Source of the DNA: Alphaproteobacteria bacterium
GTDB lineage: Bacteria > Pseudomonadota > Alphaproteobacteria > Rhodobacterales > Rhodobacteraceae
Assembly (NCBI GenBank): GCA_013151335.1
Contig: JAADIJ010000045.1
Location: forward strand, 1-40,483
DNA length: 40,483 nucleotides
Direction: 5' to 3'
A model generated the notes under the pieces. That model searched no databases and was not told the origin of the DNA. It saw nothing but the letters and a program-made list of their open reading frames with translations. Within the stretch, counting starts at the first letter, position 1. Each line of letters opens with the position of its first letter. The position numbers and the translations under genes were made by a program. Below are positions 27,420 to 36,779 of the stretch, piece after piece.

Positions 27420-28594
27420 AAGTTCACCTCGATCAAAGTAGCCGCCTTGTCCAGCCGCGACACGGCCTCGACCAAATCGCTTTCGCTGATGTTGAGCGCG
27501 GGCAGAATTCGTATCACGTTTTGCCCACCGGGCACGGTCAGAACCTGCTCGTCATAGCCCGCGTTTACCACCTCGGTATTTGGAACCTTGCAGACAATAC
27601 CGAGCATCAGGCCAAGCCCGCGCACGGCCCCGAACACGTCGGGATGGGTGGCGACCAGAGCCTCCAATTGTTGGCGCAGAAATCCGGCGCGCCGGTTGAC
27701 CGTGGCCAAAAACTCGTCGCGTGTCACGATCTCCATCACCTTGAGACCAACCGCGCAGGCCAGTGGATTGCCGCCAAAAGTGGAGCCATGCGTGCCCGCA
27801 ACCATCCCCGCCGCCGCCCGATCGGTGGCCAGACATGCGCCCAGCGGAAAGCCTCCGCCAAGACCCTTGGCGATCGCCATAATATCGGGTGTCACCCCGG
27901 CATATTCATGGGCAAACAGGCGCCCCGTGCGCCCGACCCCGCATTGGATTTCGTCCATGATCAACAGCAAACCATGGGCGTCGCACAGCGCGCGAAGCCC
28001 TTGCAAAAACGCATCTTCAGCGGGCACAATCCCGCCCTCGCCCTGCACGGGTTCAAGCAAAATCGCCGCCGTCTTGTCACCAATCGCCGCCTCGGTTGCC
28101 GCCAGATCGCCAAACGGCACATGGCTGAAACCGGGGAGTAGCGGGCCAAATCCGGCAACCAGCTTCTCGCTTCCGGCGGCGGCAATCATGCCAAGGGTTC
28201 GACCATGAAACGCCGCTTGAAAGGCAATGATATCGGTCTTTTCAGGCTGGTTGATATGGCTGAAATATTTGCGCGCCATCTTCACCGCACATTCCATCGC
28301 CTCGGTGCCGGAATTGGTGAAAAACACCTTATCGGCAAAGGTCTCATGAGCCAGAACCTTGGCCAGACGCTCTTGATTTGGGATGCGGTAAAGGTTCGAT
28401 GTGTGCCAAAGTGCGCCGGCCTGCTCACTCAAAGCCGCCGCCAGCTCTGGATTGGCATGGCCAAGCGCGTTCACGGCTATTCCGCCGCCAAAATCAAGAT
28501 ATCGCAGACCATTTTCTTCGGTCAACCAGCTCCCCTCGCCCTTGACAAAAGACAGGGGTGCGCGCGCGTAGGTGGGTAAAACGGCAGAGGTCAT
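27416..28594 (-). CDS. argD: acetylornithine aminotransferase
   Basis: 392 residues. PLP enzyme of class III that converts N-acetylglutamate semialdehyde to N-acetylornithine; family members can also act in lysine synthesis. [17 protein letters not shown] (92-108), [15 protein letters not shown] (210-224), and the PLP lysine K243 in [14 protein letters not shown] are clear. AAAGG lies 9 bases before the ATG. The 247 bases upstream, to the ABC permease stop, hold no gene and should contain the argDF promoter, which I could not place firmly. Confidence 0.95.
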   Translation of the reverse strand: MTSAVLPTYARAPLSFVKGEGSWLTEENGLRYLDFGGGIAVNALGHANPELAAALSEQAGALWHTSNLYRIPNQERLAKVLAHETFADKVFFTNSGTEAMECAVKMARKYFSHINQPEKTDIIAFQAAFHGRTLGMIAAAGSEKLVAGFGPLLPGFSHVPFGDLAATEAAIGDKTAAILLEPVQGEGGIVPAEDAFLQGLRALCDAHGLLLIMDEIQCGVGRTGRLFAHEYAGVTPDIMAIAKGLGGGFPLGACLATDRAAAGMVAGTHGSTFGGNPLACAVGLKVMEIVTRDEFLATVNRRAGFLRQQLEALVATHPDVFGAVRGLGLMLGIVCKVPNTEVVNAGYDEQVLTVPGGQNVIRILPALNISESDLVEAVSRLDKAATLIEVNL

Positions 28595-28841
28595 AATCGA
28601 AACCTTTCGGAGTAAGGCCCTCGGTTTGGCGTAAACTCAAGGGCGAGTCAATTCGGGGGGATTTAGGGGGGTGCAACGAGGTGACGGCGGTAAATATCGC
28701 CAAGCCCCATGGGCGGCGAACGAGGATCAATCAGCGTCGGCGTCGCGACAATTGTGATGTGTTTACCAGTGTCATTTTACGCGGCTTTCGCTCCATTAGC
28801 CTTCCTTGCGTAACGGCGAATTCCCCCCATGTAAAGCGCGA

Positions 28842-29648
28842 TCAGCTTTTCAGGCGAAAGCCTGTGGAAAACCACCGCCAGCACCATATTCCCAAGCCGA
28901 GCGTCAACGCGCCCACATAAAGTGCGCCGTTCACAGGCGACGCGTCAGACACGCCGATAACCCCGTATCTGGTGCCGTCGATCAGATAGAATATCGGGTT
29001 GAATTTGGTGATCACCAGCAAGGTCGGCGGCAGGATATCGATGGAATAAAACGTACCCGACAAAAAGCTCAGGGGCGTGACGATAAAGTTGGTGATCGCG
29101 TTCATCTGGTCAAACCGATCCGAGACGATCCCCGCCAGCACACCGATCAACGCCATCATCGCGCTACCAAGCAGCACAAAAAGCAGGGTCCAAAGCGGAT
29201 GCGCAATACCCACGCCAAGGATCGGAAAAGTCACGATAGCGACCGCACTGGCCACGATCAGCCCGCGCACGACCCCGCCCATAGTATAGCCGATCACCAG
29301 CTCGATGGGGGACAGAGGCGGCATCAGCGAATCAACGATATTGCCTTGGATTTTGGAGACCACCAGCGAGCTGGCCGTGTTGGCAAACGCGTTCTGGATC
29401 ACCGTCATCATCAAAATGCCGGGCGCAAGGAAATGCGCGAAAGAGACACCCATGACCTCGCCACGACGAGAGCCGATCGCCAGATCAAACACCAGCAAGA
29501 ACAAGCCCGCCGTGATCAGAGGCGCCAACACCGTTTGGGTCCAGATCGAGGTAAACCGCACCACCTCGCGCTCTGTCAGTGTATAAAGGCCCAGCCAGTT
29601 GACCCGGCCAAAACGTCTGTTTCCCATGTTCCAACTCGTGGGTTTCAT
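28842..29648 (-). CDS. ABC-2 type transporter permease
   Basis: 268 residues from ATG 29648 (GGGCAGG upstream); an internal ATG at 29627 is an alternative. Six membrane segments and the conserved block FLAPGILMMTVIQNAFANTASSLVVSKIQGNIVDSLMPPLSP identify the ABC-2/NodJ-like export permeases. The C-terminal FNPIFYLIDGTRYGVIG is typical too. The ATP-binding partner is not adjacent in this window, which is common for this Rhodobacterales protein. It is transcribed divergently from gcrA. Confidence 0.88.
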   Translation of the reverse strand: MKPTSWNMGNRRFGRVNWLGLYTLTEREVVRFTSIWTQTVLAPLITAGLFLLVFDLAIGSRRGEVMGVSFAHFLAPGILMMTVIQNAFANTASSLVVSKIQGNIVDSLMPPLSPIELVIGYTMGGVVRGLIVASAVAIVTFPILGVGIAHPLWTLLFVLLGSAMMALIGVLAGIVSDRFDQMNAITNFIVTPLSFLSGTFYSIDILPPTLLVITKFNPIFYLIDGTRYGVIGVSDASPVNGALYVGALTLGLGIWCWRWFSTGFRLKS

Positions 29649-29721
29649 GCGCCTGCCCTTCTCATAGTGTCGCCCATATTGTCGCCCAATTTCTCTGTTG
29701 CAAAAACCTGCACCGATGATC

Positions 29722-29749
29722 TTGTAACCGCCCTGACAACAGTTACAAT
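29722..29749. promoter_or_regulatory. symmetric two-way promoter/operator between ABC permease and gcrA
   Basis: Perfect 7-bp inverted repeat TTGTAAC-N13-GTTACAA (29722-29728 and 29742-29748). On the plus strand it reads TTGTAA, 16 bases, TACAAT (29744-29749), a good promoter for gcrA. By symmetry the minus strand reads TTGTAA, 16 bases, TACAAG, facing the permease. It could also be a regulator site with half-sites two helical turns apart. Confidence 0.5.
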
Positions 29750-29815
29750 GGGGGGAACAAAAATTTCGCGGGCCCGAGCGAGTGTTTCGCCGCCGCAAAT
29801 GCTGGAGCAAACGAG

Positions 29816-30394
29816 ATGTCCTGGACCGATGAACGCGTAACCGTGCTTAAATCCATGTGGGGAGAAGGCAAAAGCGCCAGCCAGATCGCCAAAGAACTGG
29901 GCGGTGTGACCCGCAACGCGGTGATCGGCAAGGTCCATCGTCTGGGCCTGTCCAACCGCGCCACCACCTCGGCCAAGCCTGTCACCAAGGAAAAACCCTC
30001 CGCCAAGGCTGCGCCAAAAGAAGCGGCGCAAAAGCCAAGTGCGGCCAAGACCGACCCGCCAAAGCCTGAACCAAATGCGATTATGCGCGTGGGTCCGATC
30101 CCGCCGCGCCGCCCGATCATCAAGGCCGGTCAGCCTTTGCCGCCGCAACCCTCGGCCAACGAGATCAGCGCCGAGGCGCTGGCCAATGTCAAAGAAATCG
30201 AAAAATCGGCCCGCCGCCTTACGCTGATGGAGCTGACCGAGCGCACTTGCAAATGGCCGGTTGGCGATCCGGCGACCGATGATTTCTGGTTCTGCGGCCA
30301 TCCGGTTCAACAGGGCAAACCTTATTGCGAGGCCCATGTCTCGGTTGCGTTCCAGCCGATGTCATCGCGTCGCGACCGGCGCGCCTCGCGTTAG
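29816..30394 (+). CDS. gcrA: GcrA cell cycle regulator
   Basis: 192 residues. The N-terminal helix-turn-helix SWTDERVTVLKSMWGEGKSASQIAKELG, then VTRNAVIGKVHRLGLSNR, is the GcrA signature. A long Ala/Pro/Lys linker (about 50-125) leads to a C-terminal domain with RTCKWPVGDP, FWFCGHP and PYCEAHV, which binds sigma70. In Caulobacter GcrA activates promoters carrying GANTC methylated by CcrM, so this genome should also encode CcrM. It is preceded by the symmetric promoter at 29722-29749. Confidence 0.95.
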   Translation: MSWTDERVTVLKSMWGEGKSASQIAKELGGVTRNAVIGKVHRLGLSNRATTSAKPVTKEKPSAKAAPKEAAQKPSAAKTDPPKPEPNAIMRVGPIPPRRPIIKAGQPLPPQPSANEISAEALANVKEIEKSARRLTLMELTERTCKWPVGDPATDDFWFCGHPVQQGKPYCEAHVSVAFQPMSSRRDRRASR

Positions 30395-30409
30395 AGCGCG
30401 CACGATTTG

Positions 30410-30886
30410 ATGCTGAAAGCGCGGAAAGTTGCCCGTAAAACCGGCAAATCCACGCAATATGCGGCGCTGTGTTTTCGCATGCACAAACGTCGGGGCCTCG
30501 AAATTCTACTGGTGACAAGTCGCGGCACGGGCCGGTGGATTCCACCCAAAGGCTGGCCGATCAAAGGCAAATCTCCGGGGCTGTCGGCCGCCGTTGAGGC
30601 GTTTGAGGAGGCTGGGGTCAGGGGCCGCGTGCAAAAAACCGCCCTCGGTCGATATCGCTATCATCAGAGCGGCGATCAAGAGACGAAGCCCGCGTCAGAG
30701 GCCTATATCTTCCCGCTCGAGGTCCGGCTTCATGCCGGGAAGTTCAAAGAAAAGGGTCAGCGCAAGATCAAATGGTTCAGCCCGAAAAAAGCCGCCAAAC
30801 TGGTGCGCGAACCAAAGCTCAAAAAGATCATCCGTGGCTTTGACCCGACGATATTGCCGCGACCGCTCAAGAAAATGGTCAAATAA
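30410..30886 (+). CDS. NUDIX hydrolase
   Basis: 158 residues from ATG 30410. The Nudix helix lies at about 47-70 (PKGWPIKGKSPGL, then AAVEAFEEAGV) and keeps the two catalytic glutamates; the spacing is that of diphosphoinositol-polyphosphate-like bacterial enzymes starting PKGWP. Very basic overall. Likely hydrolyses a nucleoside diphosphate-X or polyphosphate compound; substrate unknown. It follows gcrA after 15 bases, probably in the same transcript. Confidence 0.9.
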   Translation: MLKARKVARKTGKSTQYAALCFRMHKRRGLEILLVTSRGTGRWIPPKGWPIKGKSPGLSAAVEAFEEAGVRGRVQKTALGRYRYHQSGDQETKPASEAYIFPLEVRLHAGKFKEKGQRKIKWFSPKKAAKLVREPKLKKIIRGFDPTILPRPLKKMVK

Positions 30887-30952
30887 AAGTCGCTTGAACG
30901 GACTGAAATTAACGTTATCTAAAGTATTAAGTGGGGTTAATAGAAAGCAGCC

Positions 30953-31381
30953 ATGATCCGCTACACGCTCAAATGCAAACAAGGCCACAGCTTTGACAGC
31001 TGGTTCCAGTCCGCTGACGGGTTTGACCTGCTGCAATCGACAGGCATGGTATCTTGCGCGATTTGCGGCGACGGCACGGTGGAAAAGGCGATCATGACTC
31101 CGCGCGTGCAGACCGCGAACGCCCCAAACCCCTCCACCAAGGGGGCGCTGGCAAAACCGGCCTCGCCGCAAGAACAAAAGCTCAAGGATCTGCGTCAGAA
31201 AATCGAGGCGAACTCTGAAAATGTCGGCTCGGAATTCGCCCGCGAGGCCCGCGCTATCCACGAAGGCGACGCCCCCGCGCGCGCCATTATCGGCGAAGCC
31301 AAGTTCGAGGAGGCCAAAAGCCTGATCGACGACGGCATCCCCGTGGCCCCCTTACCGTGGTCGGGGCGCAAAACCGACTAG
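30953..31381 (+). CDS. DUF1178 family protein
   Basis: 142 residues. The N-terminus MIRYTLKCKQGHSFDSWF with C8 and CAICG (residues ~36-40) forms a possible zinc ribbon, followed by VEKAIMTPRV; the C-terminal IIGEAKFEEAKSLIDDGIPVAPLPW is the DUF1178 signature. Function unknown. It lies 66 bases after the NUDIX gene. Confidence 0.92.
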   Translation: MIRYTLKCKQGHSFDSWFQSADGFDLLQSTGMVSCAICGDGTVEKAIMTPRVQTANAPNPSTKGALAKPASPQEQKLKDLRQKIEANSENVGSEFAREARAIHEGDAPARAIIGEAKFEEAKSLIDDGIPVAPLPWSGRKTD

Positions 31382-31724
31382 GGTGCCTGATCTTAATTCT
31401 TCACATATTAACGGCACGAACCTCCATCAACCTTCGAGACAAGGGCCGCGCCGGACCTTGGGGTGGCGCATTACGGTATTTGATGGATGGATTGGCATCT
31501 CAACCCGTTGATCCTTCACGATTTTCACTGATGTTGCATCGCGCCTCCCCGGGGGGAAGGTCCGGCGCGGCGCGGCCTATCAGCCGGGCGGTACAGGGTG
31601 GAAAAGGCGGCGCTTCTAATGTGAACTTTAATTTCAGAACACTAACGTCTCCCCCTCCCCTAGCCCTTGCTCTTGGAAGCACGCGCGCATAAAAGGCCAA
31701 AAAGCAGTTGAAAAGGTCCACGAC
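31382..31724 (+). other. 343-base gene-free leader before lysC
   Basis: No credible gene: the only open frame is compositionally odd and has no start signal. The stretch contains a long inverted repeat at 31445-31571 (separate entry). AAAAGG at 31711-31716 is the lysC ribosome site. I do not recognise a known riboswitch class. Confidence 0.6.
31445..31571. repeat. long-range inverted repeat, possible structured RNA or small element
   Basis: GCCGCGCCGGACCTT (31445-31459) is the exact reverse complement of 31557-31571: 15 pairs, mostly G-C. Just inside, GGGGTGGCGC (31460-31469) pairs with GCGCCTCCCC (31541-31550) at nine of ten positions, leaving a six-G bulge at 31551-31556. The loop is about 71 bases. 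Such a stem of some 24 pairs is far beyond chance. No direct repeat flanks it and no T-run follows. Confidence 0.65.
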
Positions 31725-32963
31725 ATGCCCCGCCTTGTCATGAAATTCGGCGGCACTTCGGTGGCCGATCTTGAGCATATCAAAAACGCCGCCAGCAAGG
31801 TGAAACGCGAGGTAGAGAACGGCTTTGAGGTCATCGTTATCGTCTCGGCCATGTCGGGCAAAACCAACGAGCTGATCGCTTGGGTTGATGAGACCTCGGC
31901 GATGGTTGACGCCCGCGAGTATGATGCGATCGTGTCCTCGGGCGAGAATGTCACCGCAGGTTTGATGGCGCTGAGCCTGCAAGAAATGGGTGTGCCTGCG
32001 CGCAGTTGGCAGGGCTGGCAGGTGCCGCTAAAGACCACCTCGGCCCACGGCGCGGCGCGAATCGAGGAAATCCCCAGCGAAAATCTTGACGCCAAATTCC
32101 GCCAAGGCATGCAGGTGGCGGTTGTCGCCGGATTTCAGGGCATTGGCGCAGATGGGCGAATTACGACGCTTGGTCGCGGCGGCTCTGACACCACCGCCGT
32201 CGCTTTTGCCGCCGCGATGAAGGCCGAGCGCTGCGATATTTATACGGATGTGGACGGGGTCTATACCACCGATCCCCGCATCGAGAAAAACGCCCGAAAG
32301 CTTGACAAAATCTCTTATGAAGAGATGCTGGAGCTGGCCTCGCTTGGTGCCAAAGTGCTGCAAACCCGCTCGGTCGAGCTGGCCATGCGCTTTAAGGTGC
32401 GCCTGCGGGTGCTCTCCAGTTTCGAGACAGCAACTGACAATTCCGGCACATTGGTGTGTGACGAGGAGGAAATCATGGAAAACAACGTCGTATCAGGCGT
32501 CACCTATTCACGGGACGAGGCGAAAATGACGCTGGTGTCGGTCGCCGACCGCCCCGGCATCGCCGCTGCGATCTTCATGGCGCTGGCCGAGGCCGGGGTT
32601 AATGTGGACATGATCGTGCAAAACATCTCGGAAGAAGGGCGCACGGACATGACATTTTCCTGCCCCACCGATCATGTGGCGCGTGCCCAAGCCGCCGTAG
32701 ACACGGCTAAATCCAGCGGCGACATCAATTTCCACGGCCTGATCGCCGACATGGATGTGTGCAAAATCTCGGTCGTGGGCATTGGCATGCGCAGCCATGC
32801 TGGGGTCGCGGCCAAAATGTTCGAGGTGTTGTCGCGCGAGGGCGTGAACATCAAAATCATCACCACCTCGGAGATTAAAGTTTCTGTGCTTGTGGACCGG
32901 AAATATATGGAATTGTCGGTCCAAGCCCTGCATGATGCTTTTGAATTGGGAAAAACAACCTAA
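31725..32963 (+). CDS. lysC: aspartate kinase
   Basis: 412 residues. Phosphorylates aspartate, first step to lysine, threonine and methionine. KFGGTSVAD (7-15) is the kinase start; GRGGSDTTAVAFAAA and DVDGVYTTDPRI form the ATP/aspartate site. Residues ~265-410 are two ACT domains for feedback inhibition. An internal in-frame ATG at 32475 has a strong ribosome site. ptsP begins 12 bases after the stop. Confidence 0.96.
   Translation: MPRLVMKFGGTSVADLEHIKNAASKVKREVENGFEVIVIVSAMSGKTNELIAWVDETSAMVDAREYDAIVSSGENVTAGLMALSLQEMGVPARSWQGWQVPLKTTSAHGAARIEEIPSENLDAKFRQGMQVAVVAGFQGIGADGRITTLGRGGSDTTAVAFAAAMKAERCDIYTDVDGVYTTDPRIEKNARKLDKISYEEMLELASLGAKVLQTRSVELAMRFKVRLRVLSSFETATDNSGTLVCDEEEIMENNVVSGVTYSRDEAKMTLVSVADRPGIAAAIFMALAEAGVNVDMIVQNISEEGRTDMTFSCPTDHVARAQAAVDTAKSSGDINFHGLIADMDVCKISVVGIGMRSHAGVAAKMFEVLSREGVNIKIITTSEIKVSVLVDRKYMELSVQALHDAFELGKTT
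32475..32963 (+). other. possible internal start giving an ACT-only LysC beta chain
   Basis: ATG at 32475 (Met251) is preceded by AGGAGG with a 5-base gap. The product would be 162 residues covering only the ACT domains, as in the alpha2-beta2 aspartokinases of Bacillus and Corynebacterium. The Shine-Dalgarno also encodes Asp-Glu-Glu-Glu, so it could be chance. Confidence 0.4.
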
Positions 32964-32975
32964 GAAACTGGGGCA

Positions 32976-35223
32976 ATGGCCGAAACTACCGGATCGCGAT
33001 CCCGCAATCTTTTGAAACGCCTTCGCGACACGCTCGCTGAAGAGGGCGAAGGGCAAGAGCGCCTCGACCGCATCACCAAACTGATCGCCAGCGCGCTTGG
33101 GGCCGAGGTCTGTTCGATTTATCTGATGCGCGACGCCGAAACGCTGGAGTTGTGCGCAACCGAGGGTCTCAACCCGCAATCTGTGCATATCACCCGTTTG
33201 CGTATTGGCGAAGGTCTAGTGGGGCGGGTCGCGCGTAAGGCCCACGCTATCAACACCGAGGACGCCACCCACGAGACTGGATTTCGCTATATGCCGGAAA
33301 CTGGCGAAGAGGTGTTCTCGTCGTTTTTAGGTGTGCCAATTCAACGACTTGGCGAGATGCTGGGCGTGTTAGTGGTGCAAGGCCACGAGCCGCGCGCCTA
33401 TACGGATGACGAGGTTTACGGCCTTGACGTGGTGGCAATGGTCATCGCCGAGATGACCGAACTTGGCGCATTTGTCGGCGAAGGGGCCGCCCTTTCGGCC
33501 CCGCACCAGCACGCAGTCACCTTTCACGGCGGGGTCGCCCAGGAGGGCAGTGCCGAAGGGCGGGTGCTTGCTGCTGCACGAGCCGCAAATCGTCATCGCC
33601 AACCCTGTCGCCGACGATCAAACGGTTGAAAAAGCCCGCCTGCATGAGGCGATGGACACGCTTAAAGGCGATGTTGACGATATGCTAAGTTCGCAACTGG
33701 TTGCGGGCAGCGACGAGCATAAACATGTGCTTGAGGCCTACCGCATGTTCGCCAATTCGCGCGGCTGGATGAGCCGTATGGAGGAGGGCATCCGCTCGGG
33801 CCTCGCCGCCGAGGTCGCGGTGGAGCGCGAGCAATCCGCGACCCGTGCGCGCATGGCCCGTGCGAGCGACGCCTATTTGCGCGAGCGATTGCACGATCTT
33901 GATGACCTCTCCAACCGCCTGTTGCGTCTGTTGACCGGACAAGGTCAAAGATCTGCCGAAGACATCCCCGAAGGCTCAATTGTGGTCGCGCGCAATATCG
34001 GTCCGGGCGAACTGTTGGAATATGGCAAGAAAATCAAAGGGATCGTGCTGGAGGAAGGCTCGGTCGGCTCGCACGCGACCATCGTGGCGCGCGCGATGGC
34101 GATCCCTCTGGTGATCCACGCCGACAAAATCACCCGCGAAGCCCTAAACGGCGACCTTTTGCTGGTGGACGGCGATCAGGGGATCGCCCATCTCAGACCC
34201 GAAGACAGCGTAGCCTCGGCCTTTCGCGACAAAATCGAAATGCAGGCGGCCGCGCAGGAAAAATACCGCTCGATCCGCCGCAAACCCGCGACCACGCTGG
34301 ACGGGCAAACCATCACGCTCAACATGAATGCGGGCCTGATGGTCGACCTGCCGAGCCTTGAAAGTTCGGGCGCCGACGGGGTCGGTCTGTTTCGCACCGA
34401 GCTGCAATTTTTGATGCGAAGCACAGTGCCAAAACGTGGCGAGCTGGCGGCTCTTTATGACTCGATCATGAATTCCGCTCGCGGTAAACCTATTATTTTC
34501 AGAACGTTAGACATCGGTTCGGATAAAGTCCTGCCCTATATGAAGCGCGAGGACGAGCCAAATCCGGCTATGGGTTGGCGCGCAATTCGGCTGGCGCTGG
34601 ACAAAAGTGGCGTGATGCGGATGCAATTGCAGGCGCTGATCCGGGCGGCAAATGGCCGACCACTTAAGATTATGTTTCCCTTTGTCGCCCAGTTTGAGGA
34701 ATTCACCGACGCGCGCACACGGGTGTTGCACGAGTTGGACCGCGAGCAATCGCTGGGGCATGTCATCCCCCAAGACGTCGAAATCGGCGCGATGCTGGAG
34801 ACCCCCTCGCTGGCATTTGCGCCGGACCAATTCTTTGAGATGGCCGATTTTATCTCCATCGGCGGCAATGATCTCAAGCAGTTTTTCTTCGCCGCCGACC
34901 GCGAAAACGAGCGGGTGCGTCGGCGCTATGACACCCTTAATGTCAGTTTTTTGTCGTTCATCGAACAGATTTCCAAACGCTGCGACGACCTCGGAACCCC
35001 GGTTAGTTTTTGCGGCGAGGACGCCGGTCGCCCGGTTGAGGCGCTATGTTTTGCCGCCATGGGATTGCGATCCTTATCCATGCGCCCGGCCTCAATCGGT
35101 CCGGTCAAACATCTGCTGCGCCGCGCCAATCTCAACGAGGCCCGCGCGGTCATAGAAATGGCCCGCGCCGAGGGAGAACAATCGGTGCGCGCCGCGGTCA
35201 TGAAATGGATCGAAACGCTATAA
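32976..35223 (+). pseudogene. ptsP: ptsP, PTS-Ntr enzyme I, with a frameshift after codon 197
   Basis: The first frame (32976-33566) encodes a GAF domain (RITKLIASALGAEVCSIYL, then LRIGEGLVGRVAR and FSSFLGVPIQRLGEMLGVLVVQ). At 33567 one base too many moves the rest into the next frame, which runs LLLHEPQIVIANPVADD through the phosphohistidine domain (EGSVGSHATIVARAMAIPLVI) and the PEP-binding barrel (GVGLFRTELQFLMR, FISIGGNDLKQF) to TAA at 35221-35223. Joined, the protein is about 748 residues, the normal size for PtsP. Both halves are well conserved, so the indel is recent or a sequencing error. An internal start could yield a GAF-less enzyme. PtsP passes phosphate from PEP to NPr in the nitrogen PTS. 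Confidence 0.85.
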
Positions 35224-35556
35224 ACGCCGAGGGGTCAACATGGTCAGTGGCCAAAAATGCAGCTATCCATTGGCCGACAGGGCATTACATGCCCAAGAAG
35301 GGGTCGGCGATGCCTGAACTCGGCGCGCTAGGAAACACGCCTCCAAGTTCGCCAGATGTGAGCTTGCGCAGGGTCTGAAAGACGCAGAAGTGAAAATCTC
35401 GATGGACGGCAAAGGCGCTGGCTCGATAGCCGCATGATCGAGCACCTGCGGCTCTTTGACTGCGTCGCACGCAAAGTTCGCGCCATTCCTGCGATCTGTC
35501 ATCTATGCAATTCACGACGATTTCGGGCTGAGCGAGCTGGTACGTGACCGCAAAAT
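35224..35556 (+). other. 333-base gene-free stretch between ptsP and sufS
   Basis: Convergent spacer. All six frames are broken by stops into pieces under 100 codons without ribosome sites. Two short plus-strand pieces look protein-like (KFARCELAQGLKDAEVKISM around 35350-35400, and SVIYAIHDDFGLSELVRDRK around 35494-35553) but lie in different frames. It may be a decayed gene; I cannot name it. No hairpin terminator was seen. Confidence 0.4.
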
Positions 35557-36777
35557 TCAGCCGAACAAGTCGTGGCAAAGTTCAAGCGCGTCAACCAATG
35601 CATCGACCTCGGCCTTGGTATTATAAAGGCCAAACGAGGCGCGGCAGGTGGCGGTGACGCCGAGATGTTGCATCAAAGGTTGGGCGCAATGATGCCCCGC
35701 ACGCACGGCGATGCCGCGCTGGTCAACCACGGTGGAGATGTCATGGGGATGGGCACCACCATTGAGCGTGAACGAAAATATCGCGCCTTTGGTCTTGGAA
35801 TTTCCTTGTATATTCAACCAGTTAAGGCCTGAAAGTCGGGATTGGGCATAGTCGCGCAAGCCATGCTCATGCGCGGCAATATTGTCAAGACCAAGCTCCA
35901 TCATATACTCAAGCGCCACCCCGAGACCGATCATTTGCACGATGCCCGGCGTGCCTGCCTCGAATTTATGCGGCGGGTCATTATAGGTGACCATTTCGCG
36001 GCTGACATCGCGGATCATGTCCCCGCCGCCCATGAAGGGACGCATTTCGGCCAAACGCTCGCGACGAATATAGATCGCGCCGGACGCGGACGGGCCGTAA
36101 AGTTTGTGGCCGGTGATAGCGAAGAAATCACAGCCGATATCTTGGACGTCAATCGGCATATGCACGCTGGATTGACTGCCATCGACCAGCACCGGAATGC
36201 CCTGCGCATGAGCACCGGCGCAAATCGTCTTCACGTCAACCACGGTCCCCAGCACGTTTGACATGTGGGTCACCGCAATCAGCCGGGTTTTAGGAGTGAT
36301 GGCGGCGAGAACCGCGTCAGGTTCAAGATCGCCGTTCACATCAGTCTCGACCCATTTCAGAACCACGCCCAAGCGCTCGCGCAGAAAATGCCACGGCACG
36401 ATATTGGCGTGATGCTCCATGACGCTGAGAATGATCTCGTCACCAGCCTTGAGCCTCGGCGCGGCCCACGCATAAGACACCATATTGATGCCCTCGGTGG
36501 TGCCAGAGTTGAACAGAATCTCGTCCTCATGAGCGGCATTGAGAAAGCGTTTGAGGGTGCCGCGCACCGCCTCGTATTTGTCGGTCGCCAGATTTGACAG
36601 AAAATGCAGGCCGCGATGCACGTTGGCATATTCCTCGGCGTAGCCCCGCGTCACCGCGTCAATCACCGCACTCGGCTTTTGCGCCGATGCACCATTATCC
36701 AGATAAACCAACGGCTTGCCGTGCACAGTTCGCGCAAGGATCGGAAAATCCGCGCGGATTTTTTCAACATCAAACAT
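35557..36777 (-). CDS. sufS: cysteine desulfurase SufS
   Basis: 406 residues from ATG 36777, two bases after the preceding stop; 406 is the standard length. PLP lysine K225 in ITGHKLYGPSASG; RAGHHCAQPLM (359-369) and the sulfur-carrying Cys378 in CRASFGLYNT mark the group II (SufS) enzymes. It removes sulfur from cysteine for Fe-S cluster assembly on the SufBCD scaffold. It ends the visible suf operon. sufE was not found in the window. Confidence 0.95.
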   Translation of the reverse strand: MFDVEKIRADFPILARTVHGKPLVYLDNGASAQKPSAVIDAVTRGYAEEYANVHRGLHFLSNLATDKYEAVRGTLKRFLNAAHEDEILFNSGTTEGINMVSYAWAAPRLKAGDEIILSVMEHHANIVPWHFLRERLGVVLKWVETDVNGDLEPDAVLAAITPKTRLIAVTHMSNVLGTVVDVKTICAGAHAQGIPVLVDGSQSSVHMPIDVQDIGCDFFAITGHKLYGPSASGAIYIRRERLAEMRPFMGGGDMIRDVSREMVTYNDPPHKFEAGTPGIVQMIGLGVALEYMMELGLDNIAAHEHGLRDYAQSRLSGLNWLNIQGNSKTKGAIFSFTLNGGAHPHDISTVVDQRGIAVRAGHHCAQPLMQHLGVTATCRASFGLYNTKAEVDALVDALELCHDLFG

Positions 36778-36779
36778 GT

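Noticed and set aside
28806-29840. 344-codon open frame antisense to the ABC permease
   Set aside because: Rich in Arg, His and Gln, as the complement of a membrane protein gene would be; no start signal.
31357-31692. 111-codon frame across the DUF1178 end and the lysC leader
   Set aside because: Gly/Pro/Arg-rich, overlaps the large inverted repeat, no start signal.
31382-31724. Lysine riboswitch before lysC
   Set aside because: The leader has a long stem but I see none of the conserved core of the L-box; I left it as an unnamed structure.
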